Counted from the stretch's first letter, positions 27,127-36,096 are shown. The stretch: 55,858 nt of DNA from an uncultured Bacteroidales bacterium (GCA_945607565.1 CALYZD010000005.1:1-55858); one strand, 5' to 3'. Numbers and translations: made by a program. The notes: generated by a model from the letters alone, not told the origin.

Positions 27127-27986
27127 TCGGCCGGCTTTTGGTTGAAGATTCCGCACACGGCAAACGACACGCCCGAGGTGACGCCAAGCTGCCGATGATA
27201 GCTGACGCCGGCGTTGACCGTCAGCAGGCCATAGGCAAAGCCCGCGCCGGCCGAGATGTTGAGCGGCGCCGACGACACGCCGAACGAGGCATAGAGGCGC
27301 CCGCCCGGCTCGACGCAGAGGGCCGCCTTGCCCACCGGGTCGGAGTCGAACCGCTTTTCGACTTCGCCCAGCACGCTGACGACGCCAAGACGCCACCTGA
27401 CGCCGAACTGCGCCGCTGACGGGCAGTCGGCCTCAACGTGGTCGTAGTCGAACGCGCTCTGCTCCACGTTGTGCAGGGCAAAGGCCACCACGCACTCCGG
27501 CACCGGCGAGTATTGGAAGCCGACCGAAGAGAATCCGGTGGTGGATTTAATGTCGTAGGGAATATACTGTGTGACAATATGATATCCAAAGCCGACCGAG
27601 ACCGGCACGCCAAATCGGCGCGAATATTGCAGGCCAAACGCCGTGAACCGGCTGACATCGTCGCCACAGACCGAAAACGAGCCGCCCACCGAGCCGAACG
27701 GCGTGCCCAGGCCAAGCCGCAACTGCCTTTCGGCCAGCTCTTTCAGCCCATAGGGCAGCACATACGAAACCATCATGTCCAAAGCCTCGATCGACGCCAG
27801 CTGGGCCGGATTGTCGGATGCCAGACTGATGCCCGCCGCCACCGAACCGATGTCGGCCGCGCCAATCGCCACCGCCTGACGGGCAACCACCTCCTGCGGG
27901 CACGAATTGCGAGCCAGACCCGCAAAGGCCAGCACCGCCATGACTTTTGCAACAAAAGATTTGGGAACATTCATTTTTTCAGACAT
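27123..27986 (-). CDS. PorV/PorQ-like outer-membrane beta-barrel protein
   Basis: The product is 287 residues from MSEKMNVPKSFVAKVMAVLAFAG; a start 4 codons later (MNVPKS) is equally plausible. After the signal peptide, AIGAADIGSVAAGISLASDNPAQLASI resembles the PorV/PorQ opening, in which a glycine-rich strand is followed by a D/NPAxL turn (key part LASDNPAQLASI). The rest is alternating hydrophobic strands (GVPVSVGFGYHIVTQYIPYD, LNISAGAGFAYGLLTVNAGV) ending near the TIG-like GVSFAVCGIF. It overlaps the HhH-barrel gene by 4 nt. A role with the type IX secretion machinery is possible by family resemblance only. Confidence 0.6.
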   Translation of the reverse strand: MSEKMNVPKSFVAKVMAVLAFAGLARNSCPQEVVARQAVAIGAADIGSVAAGISLASDNPAQLASIEALDMMVSYVLPYGLKELAERQLRLGLGTPFGSVGGSFSVCGDDVSRFTAFGLQYSRRFGVPVSVGFGYHIVTQYIPYDIKSTTGFSSVGFQYSPVPECVVAFALHNVEQSAFDYDHVEADCPSAAQFGVRWRLGVVSVLGEVEKRFDSDPVGKAALCVEPGGRLYASFGVSSAPLNISAGAGFAYGLLTVNAGVSYHRQLGVTSGVSFAVCGIFNQKPAE

Positions 27987-28038
27987 TTGGCATTCGCAGC
28001 GCAATAATAAACCAAATGTTGAAAAATACAAGCAACTG

Positions 28039-28605
28039 TTACTTTTTAATTTTTGACGGATTGCGGCTGATGAACTCCTTCCACGTCTTGGGCGCGGCTG
28101 TCTGCCCCGACGTCAGATTCCTGTTCTGCAGAAAGTGGCAGTAGGCGGCCGCCAGACCGTCGGTGGCGTCGAGATACTTGGGGATATCGTCGAAGCGCAG
28201 CATCTTCTGCAACATCATGGCCACCTGCTCTTTAGCCGCATTACCCTGCCCCGTTATGGCCTGCTTGATGCGCAGCGGGGCATACTCGCACACCGGAATG
28301 TCGAACTGCAGGACGGCCGCCATGCAGACCCCCTGAGCCCGCCCGAGCTTGAGCATGCTCTGCACGTTCTTGCCATAGAACGGAGCCTCTATCGCCATCT
28401 CGTCGGGCAGATAAGTCTCGGCCAACTGCTTGACTCTGGCAAAGATACGCTTCAGCTTCAGATACGGGTCATTCAGATCCTTGAGCTCGAGCACGCCCAT
28501 GGCAATCACCGTGGCATGGTTGCCGTTGACGCCCAGCACGCCATAGCCCATGACGTTGGTTCCCGGGTCGATGCCCAGAATCACTCTCTCAAACGACTCG
28601 TTCAC
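28039..28605 (-). CDS. ruvC: Holliday junction resolvase RuvC (GTG start)
   Basis: The 188-residue product starts with GTG at 28605 as (V/M)[19 protein letters not shown]; no ATG lies in frame nearby. The start overlaps the stop of the upstream gene as GTGA, which supports it. RuvC cuts Holliday junctions as a dimer with RuvAB. The catalytic acidic residues sit in GIDPGT (Asp), MAIEAPFYG (Glu) and [12 protein letters not shown] (two Asp). The tail after the RuvC core ([15 protein letters not shown]) is a short basic extension common in this phylum. Confidence 0.95.
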   Translation of the reverse strand: MNESFERVILGIDPGTNVMGYGVLGVNGNHATVIAMGVLELKDLNDPYLKLKRIFARVKQLAETYLPDEMAIEAPFYGKNVQSMLKLGRAQGVCMAAVLQFDIPVCEYAPLRIKQAITGQGNAAKEQVAMMLQKMLRFDDIPKYLDATDGLAAAYCHFLQNRNLTSGQTAAPKTWKEFISRNPSKIKK

Positions 28606-28913
28606 AGCAAGACGGCTTTTTTCATCATCGTGTTGAAATAGAGGCACTTTTCGCCATACTTGCCGGCCATCAGCTCGTTGAGCGCCGCCGAGCACTTCAT
28701 CACGTCGCCGAGCGCCTCGATCGACGGGCAACGCCACTGGCACGAAAAAGTCCGGCTGCCGGCCGTCTGAGCCGTCTTTTCGAGCTCGTAGATGTCGTTC
28801 TGCGCCTGCGGAGCCGCGTCGAGCATGTTGGGCAGATAGACCTCCTGAATCCACTGGCTCCATTGCCCGAAACTGCCCTCGTCGACCACGTAGGTGGTGT
28901 TGAATAGATACAT
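28602..28913 (-). CDS. DUF4286 family protein
   Basis: The 103-residue product starts [18 protein letters not shown]. It resembles the small DUF4286 family of Bacteroidetes, which have the same opening, a central [20 protein letters not shown]-like strand pair and an end like [13 protein letters not shown]. These look like dimeric alpha-beta (ferredoxin-like) proteins of unknown function. It overlaps ruvC by 4 nt and lies about 100 nt after serS, with a terminator between. Coupling to ruvC is probably only transcriptional. Confidence 0.8.
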   Translation of the reverse strand: MYLFNTTYVVDEGSFGQWSQWIQEVYLPNMLDAAPQAQNDIYELEKTAQTAGSRTFSCQWRCPSIEALGDVMKCSAALNELMAGKYGEKCLYFNTMMKKAVLL

Positions 28914-28946
28914 TTTACGCTTCGTTTTGTTTGATGGAACAGACAG

Positions 28947-28985
28947 AAAAAATGCAGACGGCGCCGAAGTGTGACGACCGCCTGC
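28947..28985 (-). terminator. Terminator after serS
   Basis: GCAGACGG (28954-28961) pairs with CCGCCTGC (28978-28985), with one G-U pair when read as minus-strand RNA, followed by six T on the minus strand. Confidence 0.7.
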
Positions 28986-29013
28986 AGCTATCTGAAAAAA
29001 TGAAATGCGATTT

Positions 29014-30288
29014 TTAGTCAATCATGTCGAAGCCCGTGTACGGAACCAGCACTTTCGGGATGCGGATGCCCTCGGGCGTCTGGTTGTTTTCGAGCAGAGC
29101 GGCCACGATGCGCGGCAAGGCCAGAGCGCTGCCGTTGAGCGTGTGGGCCAGCTGAGTCTTCTTGTCGTTGCCCTCCTTGAATCTGAGTTTCAGACGATTG
29201 GCCTGGAACGATTCGAAGTTCGACACCGAGCTGACTTCGAGCCAGCGCTTCTGGGCGGCCGAGTAGACCTCGAAATCGTAGGTCAGGGCCGACGTGAAGC
29301 TCATGTCGCCGCCGCAAAGACGGACGATGCGGAACGGCAGTTCGAGTTTCTCGACCAGCCCGCGCACGTGCGCAACCATCTCGTCCAGAGCCTCATACGA
29401 CTTGTCAGGATGCGTAATCTGCACAATCTCGACCTTGTCGAACTGATGCAGGCGGTTAAGGCCGCGCACATCGGCGCCCCACGAGCCGGCCTCGCGACGG
29501 AAGCAGGCCGAATAGGCGCAGTTCTTCACGGGGAAGTCAGTCGATTTGAGAATCACATCGCGATAGATATTGGTCACAGGCACTTCGGCCGTCGGAATCA
29601 TATACAGATTGTCGAGGCCCACGTGATACATCTGGCCCTCCTTGTCGGGCAGCTGGCCCGTGCCGAAACCCGAATCCTCGTTGACCACAAGCGGCGGCAT
29701 CACCTCGTTGAAGCCGGCCTTGGCGGCCTCGTCGAGGAAGAAGCTGATGAGGGCGCGCTGCAGCCGGGCGCCCTTGCCCTTGTAGAACGGGAAGCCGGCC
29801 CCGGTCACCTTGATGCCGAGGTCGAAATCGATGATGTCGTATTTTTTGATGAGCTCCCAGTGCGGCTGTGCGCCGGCGGGCAGTTCAAACTCGTCGCAGC
29901 TCTTGTAGACCACCACGTTGTCGGCGGCGGTCCTGCCCTCGGGCACAAGTTTCGACGGCAGGTTGGGCAGCAACACCAGCTGGGCCTTGAGTTCGCGCTC
30001 GGCCTCAGTCAGCTTTTCGTCGAGAGCCTTGATCTTGGCCTTGATGTCCGACGTGCGGGCCTTGGCGGCCTCGGCCTCGTCTTTGCGGCCACTCTTGATC
30101 AGTTCGCCCACCGAGCGCGAAATGACATTCATCTCCTGCTGAAGCGCCTCGACCTCAGCCTGATACGATTTGCGCTCGTTGTCGGCGGCTATGATTTTGT
30201 CCACGATTGCGGTCGCGTCGAAGTTCTTGACCTTCAGGCGCTCGATAACAAAATCCTTGTTTTCCTGTATTAGCTTAAGCGTAAGCAT
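29014..30288 (-). CDS. serS: Seryl-tRNA synthetase
   Basis: The 424-residue product matches class II SerRS. The N-terminal long coiled-coil arm (about 30-105, many Glu/Lys/Ala heptads) binds the long variable arm of tRNA-Ser. Catalytic motifs include motif 2 (CFRREAGSWGADVRGLNRLHQFDKVE, key part CFRREAGSWG) and motif 3 (LNGSALALPRIVAALLENNQ, key part GSALALPR). It starts MLTLKLIQENKDFV and has the normal length. It lies downstream of rpmA on the same strand, separated by a weak hairpin. Confidence 0.97.
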   Translation of the reverse strand: MLTLKLIQENKDFVIERLKVKNFDATAIVDKIIAADNERKSYQAEVEALQQEMNVISRSVGELIKSGRKDEAEAAKARTSDIKAKIKALDEKLTEAERELKAQLVLLPNLPSKLVPEGRTAADNVVVYKSCDEFELPAGAQPHWELIKKYDIIDFDLGIKVTGAGFPFYKGKGARLQRALISFFLDEAAKAGFNEVMPPLVVNEDSGFGTGQLPDKEGQMYHVGLDNLYMIPTAEVPVTNIYRDVILKSTDFPVKNCAYSACFRREAGSWGADVRGLNRLHQFDKVEIVQITHPDKSYEALDEMVAHVRGLVEKLELPFRIVRLCGGDMSFTSALTYDFEVYSAAQKRWLEVSSVSNFESFQANRLKLRFKEGNDKKTQLAHTLNGSALALPRIVAALLENNQTPEGIRIPKVLVPYTGFDMID

Positions 30289-30306
30289 ACCTAAATTTTT
30301 AAATAT

Positions 30307-30350
30307 AAAATCTCCTGATTCTGATACCTTTAAGTAACAAAAACAGGAGA
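30307..30350 (-). terminator. Weak terminator after rpmA
   Basis: TCTCCTG (30311-30317) pairs with CAGGAGA (30344-30350) over a 26-nt loop. On the minus strand TTTTATATTT follows. It may let part of transcription through into serS. Confidence 0.45.
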
Positions 30351-30373
30351 CTGTAAATTCGTTGAAAGAAAAA

Positions 30374-30631
30374 TTATTCTGCCGGTACTACAGAAACATA
30401 CGACCTGTCATTTTTCTTCTTGGTGAAAGCTACCGTGCCGTCAACCAACGCATACAATGTGTGGTCCTTGCCCATGCCTACATTGTTGCCCGGGTGATGC
30501 TGAGTGCCTCTCTGACGGATGATGATGTTACCGGCCTTTGCACTCTGACCGCCGAATATCTTTACGCCAAGACGTTTGCTTTCCGATTCACGACCGTTCT
30601 TAGAACTGCCGACACCTTTTTTGTGTGCCAT
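30374..30631 (-). CDS. rpmA: 50S ribosomal protein L27
   Basis: The 85-residue product starts [22 protein letters not shown] with no N-terminal extension, so it does not need the Prp-type cleavage found in Firmicutes. [29 protein letters not shown] is the L27 core (key part [10 protein letters not shown]). Its N terminus reaches the peptidyl transferase centre. It follows rplU by 23 nt in the standard L21-L27 pair. Confidence 0.98.
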   Translation of the reverse strand: MAHKKGVGSSKNGRESESKRLGVKIFGGQSAKAGNIIIRQRGTQHHPGNNVGMGKDHTLYALVDGTVAFTKKKNDRSYVSVVPAE

Positions 30632-30654
30632 GGTATCTTAATGTTTTAAAAAGT

Positions 30655-30966
30655 TCAACCTAAAATGTTTTCAATCTGAATTTGTGTGAGGTACTGACGG
30701 TGACCGTTCAGCTTGCGATAGCCCTTTCTTCTCTTCTTGTGGAAGACGAGGACCTTGTCGCCCTTGCAGTGGGTGAGCACCTTGGCCGAAACCTTAGCGC
30801 CGTCCAGCACCGGAGCGCCAATCTTGACCGCACCATCGTTGTCAATCAAAAGAACTTTGTCAAATTCTACGGAAGAGCCTTCTTCCTGAGAAAGACGATG
30901 CACAAATATCTTCGAGTCTTTCTCTACCTTAAATTGCTGACCTGCAATTTCTACAATAGCATACAT
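30655..30966 (-). CDS. rplU: 50S ribosomal protein L21
   Basis: The 103-residue product starts [21 protein letters not shown] and ends with the L21 signature [16 protein letters not shown] followed by [10 protein letters not shown]. It binds 23S rRNA in the large subunit. It is the first gene of the rplU-rpmA unit, with a consensus promoter about 85 nt upstream and a leader able to fold. Confidence 0.98.
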   Translation of the reverse strand: MYAIVEIAGQQFKVEKDSKIFVHRLSQEEGSSVEFDKVLLIDNDGAVKIGAPVLDGAKVSAKVLTHCKGDKVLVFHKKRRKGYRKLNGHRQYLTQIQIENILG

Positions 30967-31051
30967 TATAATAAACTATATTTTATTATCACCTGCAGGC
31001 GGGCTTCCACCATGGAACTACCACTTGACGAGCCATGCAGATTTTCCGGCG

Positions 31052-31083
31052 CAAAAGTACTACTTTTTTTTGTTTCCTCCAAA
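31052..31083 (-). promoter_or_regulatory. rplU-rpmA promoter (-33/-7)
   Basis: On the minus strand TTTG (31080-31083), a 20-nt spacer and TACTTTTG (31052-31059) form a full Bacteroidetes promoter. The leader to the rplU start is about 80 nt and contains the inverted pair CATGG/CCATG and the palindrome CCTGCAGG, so L21 leader autoregulation is possible but unproven. Confidence 0.7.
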
Positions 31084-31200
31084 CACTCAATCCGCTTCCG
31101 AGTCAAATTATCAGTCGGTTCGCGCCGGGCCGCTGGCCGCAAATCGAAATATATCCGTATTTTTACGACTGATTTCGATCACCAAAAACCGCTTTTTGCC

Positions 31201-31773
31201 ATGGACGATAAAATAGAACTCCACTTATACGGCCTGTCCAAATCCAACCAGAACGACGCTTTCGCACTCATCCTGAGCAGCATGAACAACGGCGCACGCC
31301 TCCCCATCGTGATTGGGCTTTCGGAGGCGCAGGCCATTGCGCTCGTCCTGGAAAAGATAACGCCGCCGCGCCCGCTGACCCACGACCTGTTCGTATCACT
31401 GGCGCAGAGCGTCGGCGTCACCGACATCGAAGTGCTGATCTACGACCTGCGCGATGGGATTTTCTATTCGAAACTGATCTGCCACGGCGCCACCGAATGC
31501 TGCATCGACGCCCGCACGAGCGATGCCGTGGCCATTGGCCTGCGCTTCGGCGACCGCTGCCGGATATTCGCCTACCGGCACGTGCTCGACAATGCCGGCA
31601 TCAGCACCGACCACGAGCATCACGCGGCGCCGCCGGCCGCCACGCCGCTGTCGGGCAAGAGCATCGGCGAGCTGCAGATAATGCTCGACAATGCCGTGAA
31701 GGCCGAGAAATACGAATTCGCGTCCGACATCAAGAAAGAGATTCTGAGGCGGCAGACCGACAGGCCGTTTTAG
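31201..31773 (+). CDS. Bifunctional nuclease (BFN/DUF151) with C-terminal UVR motif
   Basis: The 190-residue product starts MDDKIELHLYGLSKSNQND. Residues about 5-135 form a bifunctional DNase/RNase-type DUF151 domain (LPIVIGLSEAQAIALVLEKI, RPLTHDLFVSLAQSVGV, IDARTSDAVAIGLRFG). Residues about 153-186 are a UvrB/UvrC-type UVR helix pair (SIGELQIMLDNAVKAEKYE, ASDIKKEILRRQ). The fusion is common in Bacteroidetes. The family name comes from plant and Thermotoga homologues; the role in this organism is unproven. Its stop lies 5 nt from the convergent obgE stop. Confidence 0.88.
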   Translation: MDDKIELHLYGLSKSNQNDAFALILSSMNNGARLPIVIGLSEAQAIALVLEKITPPRPLTHDLFVSLAQSVGVTDIEVLIYDLRDGIFYSKLICHGATECCIDARTSDAVAIGLRFGDRCRIFAYRHVLDNAGISTDHEHHAAPPAATPLSGKSIGELQIMLDNAVKAEKYEFASDIKKEILRRQTDRPF

Positions 31774-31778
31774 CCGCG

Positions 31779-32771
31779 TCAGGCTTCCATCTGCTTCCAG
31801 AGCACGTCTTTGAGCTCCGTCACGCCCTCGCCCGTGTGCGACGAGAAGGCCACCGTGGGGATGCCCTCGGGGTGGACGGTCGAGATCTTGCGGCGCGCCT
31901 CGTCGTCGGCAATGTCGAGCTTGGAGATGGCCAGCACGCGGCGCTTGTCGAGGAGCTCGGGGTTGTACTTGCGGAGCTCGTTGAGCAGCACCCTGTATTC
32001 GGCCTCGATGTCGGCGGAGTCGGCCGGCACCACAAAGAGCAGGATGGAGTTGCGCTCTATGTGGCGCAGGAATCGCAGCCCGAGCCCGCGGCCCTCGCTG
32101 GCGCCCTCGATGATGCCCGGAATGTCGGCCATGCAGAACGAGCGGCCGTCGCGATACTCGACGATGCCCAGATTGGGCACCAGGGTGGTGAACGGATAGT
32201 CGGCTATCTCGGGCCGGGCGGCCGACACGGTGCTCAGCAGCGTCGACTTGCCGGCGTTGGGGAAGCCCACAAGGCCCACATCGGCAAGCACCTTGAGCTC
32301 CAGCACCACGGCCAGCTCCTCGCGGTCCTCGCCCGGCTGCGCAAAGCGCGGCGTCTGGAACGTGGACGAGCGGAAATGCCAGTTGCCCAGCCCGCCGCGG
32401 CCGCCGCGCGCCAGGATGCGCTCCTCCTTGTCTTCGGTAATCTCGAACAGCACCTCGCCCGTGTCGGCGTTCTTGGCCACGGTGCCCAGCGGCACCTCGA
32501 TGTAGGCGTCCGCGCCGTCGCGGCCGAACGAGCGCTGCTTGCCTCCGCCTTCGCCGTCTTTGGCAAACACGTGGCGGGCGAATTTGAGGTGGATCAGCGT
32601 CCAATACTGCGCATTGCCGCGCACTATGACATGTCCGCCACGGCCGCCGTCGCCGCCGTCGGGCCCGCCCTTTTCGACGAACTTCTCGTGCCGCAAATGA
32701 GCCGAGCCCGGGCCGCCATGACCCGACCGGCAGAATATCTTAACGTAGTCTACAAAATTTGAACTTGCCAT
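31779..32771 (-). CDS. obgE: Obg family GTPase
   Basis: The 330-residue product starts at [13 protein letters not shown]; the frame runs on upstream but without similarity. It has the glycine-rich Obg fold (1-158, with [18 protein letters not shown]) and then the GTPase domain: G1 GFPNAGKS (169-176), G3 DIPG (216-219) and G4 SKLD (283-286, where most Obg have NKxD or NKID). It ends soon after the G domain, as Bacteroidetes Obg do. It acts in large ribosomal subunit assembly. The adk gene is upstream, separated by a strong terminator. Confidence 0.95.
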   Translation of the reverse strand: MASSNFVDYVKIFCRSGHGGPGSAHLRHEKFVEKGGPDGGDGGRGGHVIVRGNAQYWTLIHLKFARHVFAKDGEGGGKQRSFGRDGADAYIEVPLGTVAKNADTGEVLFEITEDKEERILARGGRGGLGNWHFRSSTFQTPRFAQPGEDREELAVVLELKVLADVGLVGFPNAGKSTLLSTVSAARPEIADYPFTTLVPNLGIVEYRDGRSFCMADIPGIIEGASEGRGLGLRFLRHIERNSILLFVVPADSADIEAEYRVLLNELRKYNPELLDKRRVLAISKLDIADDEARRKISTVHPEGIPTVAFSSHTGEGVTELKDVLWKQMEA

Positions 32772-32813
32772 TTTCTGGTGCTGTTTTGTTGTGATTTTCC
32801 GGAACTGTTCCGA

Positions 32814-32868
32814 CAAAAAAAGCAAACCATGAATGCGCCCACACGCGTGAGGCGCTCCATGGCTTGCT
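32814..32868 (-). terminator. Terminator after adk
   Basis: AGCAAACCATG (32821-32831) pairs with CATGGCTTGCT (32858-32868) with one mismatch, an inner GCGCC/GGCGC pairing extends it, and seven T follow on the minus strand. Confidence 0.8.
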
Positions 32869-32883
32869 GCTTTGCTGATACCG

Positions 32884-33456
32884 TTATTTGACGGCCGTGA
32901 TGGCCTTGCTGATCTCGGCAAAGATTCCGTTGATGGTGCCGACGCCCTTGATTGACGCCAGCTTGCCCTCTTTGGCATAGAAATCCTTGACCGGAGCGGT
33001 CTGCTCTTCGTAGACGCTGATGCGCTTCTCGATGGTCTCGAGGTTATCGTCGCTGCGGCCCGAAGTCTCGCCGCGCTTGAGCAGACGCTGCACGAGCTCT
33101 TCTTTCGGCACTTCGAGGTTGACCATTATCGAGACGTCGGTCTTGTAGGTCGCCAGCATTTCCTTGAGCGACTTGGCCTGCTCCACCGTGCGCGGGAAGC
33201 CGTCGAAAATGACGCCCGGCACGTTGCCTATTTTCTCGAGATAATTGTCGATCATGCCGATGATGATATCGTCGGGAACCAAGGCTCCCTTGTCGATGTA
33301 TTTTTTGGCGAGGAAGCCGAGCTCGGTGTTGCCGGTTATTTCCTTGCGAAGCAGATCACCTGTCGAGATGTGTGTCAGGTTGAATTCCTTGATGAGATTT
33401 TCGCTCTGTGTGCCCTTGCCCGATCCCGGAGGACCGAATATTACTACGTTAAGCAT
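32884..33456 (-). CDS. adk: Adenylate kinase
   Basis: The 190-residue product starts [17 protein letters not shown] (P-loop 8-16). It is the short form without the zinc/LID insertion. Further signatures are [25 protein letters not shown] and [15 protein letters not shown]. It balances ATP, ADP and AMP in the cytoplasm. It starts 8 nt after the hpt stop, so the two purine genes form one unit. Confidence 0.97.
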   Translation of the reverse strand: MLNVVIFGPPGSGKGTQSENLIKEFNLTHISTGDLLRKEITGNTELGFLAKKYIDKGALVPDDIIIGMIDNYLEKIGNVPGVIFDGFPRTVEQAKSLKEMLATYKTDVSIMVNLEVPKEELVQRLLKRGETSGRSDDNLETIEKRISVYEEQTAPVKDFYAKEGKLASIKGVGTINGIFAEISKAITAVK

Positions 33457-33464
33457 TTTTGCAG

Positions 33465-34001
33465 TTATTTTATTAGTGTATAGATGTCTCTCAGATTGCG
33501 GGCGTAGCCGTCGTAGTCGAGGCCGTAGCCGATGATGAAGTCGTTGGGGATGTCGAGGCCTACATAGTCGGGGCAGACGTCCTTCTTGCACGACTGCGGC
33601 TTGAACAGCATGGTCGCTATCCTGACGTCGGCCGCGCCGAGGCTGCGCACCTGGGCCACAAGGCCTTCGATGGTCACGCCGGTGTCCACGATGTCTTCGA
33701 CCAGCACCACGGTGCGGCCCTTGATGTCCTCGTTGAAGCCTATCAGCTGCTTGACCTTGCCGGTGGAGCCGGTGCCCTCGTAGGACGCCACTTTGACGAA
33801 CGTGATCTGGCACGGGATGCTGACGCGCTTCATCAGGTCGGCGGCAAACATGAACGCGCCGTTGAGGATGCATACAAACAATGGCGACTTGTCACTCAGA
33901 TCGGCGTTGATCTTCCCGGCCACACGGTCTACCGCTTCGAGAATAGTCTGCTCCGGGATGGAGGTTTCGAACTCTTTGTCAAGGACTTTTACTCTTGCCA
34001 T
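33465..34001 (-). CDS. hpt: Hypoxanthine phosphoribosyltransferase
   Basis: The 178-residue product is a type I phosphoribosyltransferase with the PRPP loop VVLVEDIVDTGVT (98-110, acidic pair Glu102-Asp103). Other features are FVCILNGAFMFAADL and VKVASYEGTGSTGKV. The C-terminal DYVGLDIPNDFIIGYGLDY is typical of bacterial HPRT. It salvages hypoxanthine, and perhaps guanine, to IMP or GMP. It is divergent from purE, the de novo counterpart. Confidence 0.95.
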   Translation of the reverse strand: MARVKVLDKEFETSIPEQTILEAVDRVAGKINADLSDKSPLFVCILNGAFMFAADLMKRVSIPCQITFVKVASYEGTGSTGKVKQLIGFNEDIKGRTVVLVEDIVDTGVTIEGLVAQVRSLGAADVRIATMLFKPQSCKKDVCPDYVGLDIPNDFIIGYGLDYDGYARNLRDIYTLIK

Positions 34002-34066
34002 TGTCTTTTTGCGCGCTTTAGGTTATTTGGTCTGTGTCGATGTCCGGCTCAAAATCGGACAATGCG

Positions 34067-34074
34067 CAAAAGTA
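34067..34074 (-). promoter_or_regulatory. Candidate -7 element for hpt-adk
   Basis: On the minus strand this reads TACTTTTG, 66 nt before the hpt start. The -33 region reads TTTTCG rather than TTTG. Confidence 0.45.
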
Positions 34075-34120
34075 TAAAAAAATAGAATGCCGAAAACTTT
34101 TTTCATGGGAGCTTGTCTGT

Positions 34121-34128
34121 TAGTTTTG
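34121..34128 (+). promoter_or_regulatory. Candidate -7 element for purE
   Basis: TAGTTTTG fits TAnnTTTG 26 nt before the purE start, with only a T-rich stretch in place of -33. The divergent hpt and purE promoters lie within about 60 bp, so their upstream regions overlap. Confidence 0.45.
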
Positions 34129-34153
34129 CCGCGTCAAAACAAACGTCAGAACT

Positions 34154-34669
34154 ATGCAACCAGCAGTAAGCATAATCATGGGCAGCACCTCCGACCTCAA
34201 GGTGATGGAAGGCGCCGCCAAGATTCTCGAAGATTTCGGTATCCCGTTCGAAATGAACGCATTGTCGGCACACCGCACGCCGCAGCAGGTGATGGACTTT
34301 GCCCGTGGCGCACGCGAGCGCGGCGTCCGCGTCATCATTGCCGGAGCGGGGGGAGCGGCGCATCTGCCTGGCGTGGTGGCGGCCATGACTCCGCTGCCCG
34401 TCATCGGCGTGCCCATCAGGGCCTCCATATCGATGGACGGCTGGGATTCGATGCTCTCGATGATTCAGATGCCTCCGGGCATTCCGGTGGCCACCGTCGG
34501 CATGGACAACGCGCAGAACGCCGGCATACTGGCGGCGCAGATTCTTGCCGTGGGCAGCGACGAGGTGATGCAGTGCGTAATCGACTACAAGAAATCGCTC
34601 GAAAAGAAAATCGAGAAAGCCAACCGCGAACTGGCCGAAATAAAGATCTGGAAGTTCAAGACCAACTGA
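34154..34669 (+). CDS. purE: N5-carboxyaminoimidazole ribonucleotide mutase
   Basis: The 171-residue product is class I PurE: SIIMGSTSDLKVMEGAAKIL, the catalytic-loop region FEMNALSAHRTPQQ with its Ser-Ala-His, and AGAGGAAHLPGVVAAMTPLPVIGVP. It moves the carboxyl of N5-CAIR to make CAIR in purine synthesis, as an octamer. It is a single gene ended by a very strong terminator. Confidence 0.97.
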   Translation: MQPAVSIIMGSTSDLKVMEGAAKILEDFGIPFEMNALSAHRTPQQVMDFARGARERGVRVIIAGAGGAAHLPGVVAAMTPLPVIGVPIRASISMDGWDSMLSMIQMPPGIPVATVGMDNAQNAGILAAQILAVGSDEVMQCVIDYKKSLEKKIEKANRELAEIKIWKFKTN

Positions 34670-34691
34670 CGGTCCGAATCCGCCACAAAGC

Positions 34692-34744
34692 CGCAGAGCG
34701 TCCCGAAGCCTGAAGTCTGCTTCGGGACGCTCTGCGTGTTTTTT
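34692..34744 (+). terminator. Strong terminator after purE
   Basis: CGCAGAGCGTCCCGAAGC (34692-34709) pairs perfectly over 18 bp with 34719-34736 around a 9-nt loop, followed by TG and six T (34739-34744). Confidence 0.92.
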
Positions 34745-34781
34745 CTGCCGGTGATGCGGAACCGGGCCGGCCTCCTTCATC

Positions 34782-36020
34782 TCATTTGCTGTTGAGCTCG
34801 CGGTCGCGGAAGCCCATCAGGTAGAGGATGGCGTCGAGGCCGTTGGCCGAGATGGCGTGCTGGGCGGTGGCTTTGACTTTGGGCTTGGCGTGGAATGCTA
34901 TGCCGAGGCCGGCCAGCTGTATCATAGGCAGGTCGTTGGAGCCGTCGCCCACGGCAATCACCTGCTCCAGATGCAGGTCTTCCTTGAAGGCCAGCAGGCG
35001 GAGCATCTCGGCCTTTTTGGCGCCGTCCACAATGTCGCCCACGTGGCGGCCGGTCAGCTTGCCGTTCTCCACCTCCAGCTCGTTGGCAAACACGTAGTCG
35101 ATTCCGAGCTTGTTTTTCAGATAGTTGCCGAAATAGTTGAATCCGCCCGAAAGGATGGCGGTCTTGTAGCCGTATTTCTTGAGGGTGGCGAACAGGCGTT
35201 CGGCGCCGTCGGTCAGCGGGAGGTTTTCGGCGATGTCCTTCATCACCGACACGTCCAGACCCTTGAGCAGGCTGACGCGCTTTTCGAAACTTTGACAAAA
35301 GTCAATTTCGCCGCGCATGGCCGACTCGGTGATGGCGCTCACCTGGTCGTAGACTCCGGCGCGGCGTGCCAGCTCGTCGATGACCTCGGTCTGGATGAGC
35401 GTCGAGTCCATGTCGAAGCAGACCAGGCGGCGGTTGCGCCGATAGATGTTGTCAATCTGGAAGGCGATGTCGACGCCGGTCTCCTTGGATATTTCGATGA
35501 AGTCGCGCTTCATCTTTTCGGCGTCGGCCAGATGCCCCCTGACCGAAAATTCGACCACCGTCTTGGCCTTGCTGTTCTGCACCACGTCGAGCGACGGACG
35601 GCCCGAGAGGCGCGTTATCAGGTCGATGTTCAGATTCTGCTCGGCTATGATGGTGGTGACGCGGGCCACGTGCAGCGCCGTCAGCCGCTGCGCCAGGAGC
35701 GTGATGATGTATCGCTCCTTGCCCTGCTGCGACACCCAGTCGTTGTAGGTGTTTTCGGGGATGGGCGTGAACTTGACGGTCAGGCCCAACTCGTAGGCCC
35801 TGAAAAGCAGGTCTTTCAGTATCGACGACGAGTCGCTCTTGTCGGTTATGGCGAAGAGGATGCCGAGGCCCAGGTCGTTGTGAATCACGGCCTGGCCGAT
35901 GTCGAGAATGTCCACATTGTGAGCGGCCAGGATGGATGTGAGCGTTGCGGTGACGCCGGGCTTGTCGGTTCCCTGAATATTCAGCAAGATGAGTTCTTTT
36001 CTTTTCTTCGTTTCGGACAT
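34782..36020 (-). CDS. serB: Phosphoserine phosphatase with ACT domains
   Basis: The 412-residue product starts MSETKKRKELILLNIQ. Two ACT-like domains (about 8-85 and 104-185) precede the HAD phosphatase. The nucleophile Asp203 and acid/base Asp205 are in FDMDST; motif II lies in AILSGGFNYF and the metal-binding Asp359 and Asp363 in GDGSNDLPM. It makes serine from phosphoserine, and the ACT domains may bind serine or another amino acid for feedback. A -7-like TATTTTTG sits at 36047-36054 on the minus strand, without a clear -33. Confidence 0.95.
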   Translation of the reverse strand: MSETKKRKELILLNIQGTDKPGVTATLTSILAAHNVDILDIGQAVIHNDLGLGILFAITDKSDSSSILKDLLFRAYELGLTVKFTPIPENTYNDWVSQQGKERYIITLLAQRLTALHVARVTTIIAEQNLNIDLITRLSGRPSLDVVQNSKAKTVVEFSVRGHLADAEKMKRDFIEISKETGVDIAFQIDNIYRRNRRLVCFDMDSTLIQTEVIDELARRAGVYDQVSAITESAMRGEIDFCQSFEKRVSLLKGLDVSVMKDIAENLPLTDGAERLFATLKKYGYKTAILSGGFNYFGNYLKNKLGIDYVFANELEVENGKLTGRHVGDIVDGAKKAEMLRLLAFKEDLHLEQVIAVGDGSNDLPMIQLAGLGIAFHAKPKVKATAQHAISANGLDAILYLMGFRDRELNSK

Positions 36021-36046
36021 TTTCGGTCTGTTTTTTTTGGTTTGGG

Positions 36047-36054
36047 CAAAAATA
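36047..36054 (-). promoter_or_regulatory. Candidate -7 element for serB
   Basis: On the minus strand TATTTTTG lies 27 nt before the serB start; the nearest TTTG upstream is only 14 nt away, so the -33 match is poor. Confidence 0.3.
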
Positions 36055-36096
36055 AATAGTTACTCACACAAAAAGTCGGTTTGCGGCCGCCGATTG

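Noticed and set aside
28606-28863. Longer RuvC with ATG start
   Set aside because: The extension is antisense-like and would overlap almost all of the DUF4286 gene; the GTGA overlap explains the start.
34021-34090. Purine riboswitch between hpt and purE
   Set aside because: The gap is only about 150 bp, shared by two divergent promoters, and lacks the conserved three-way junction sequence.
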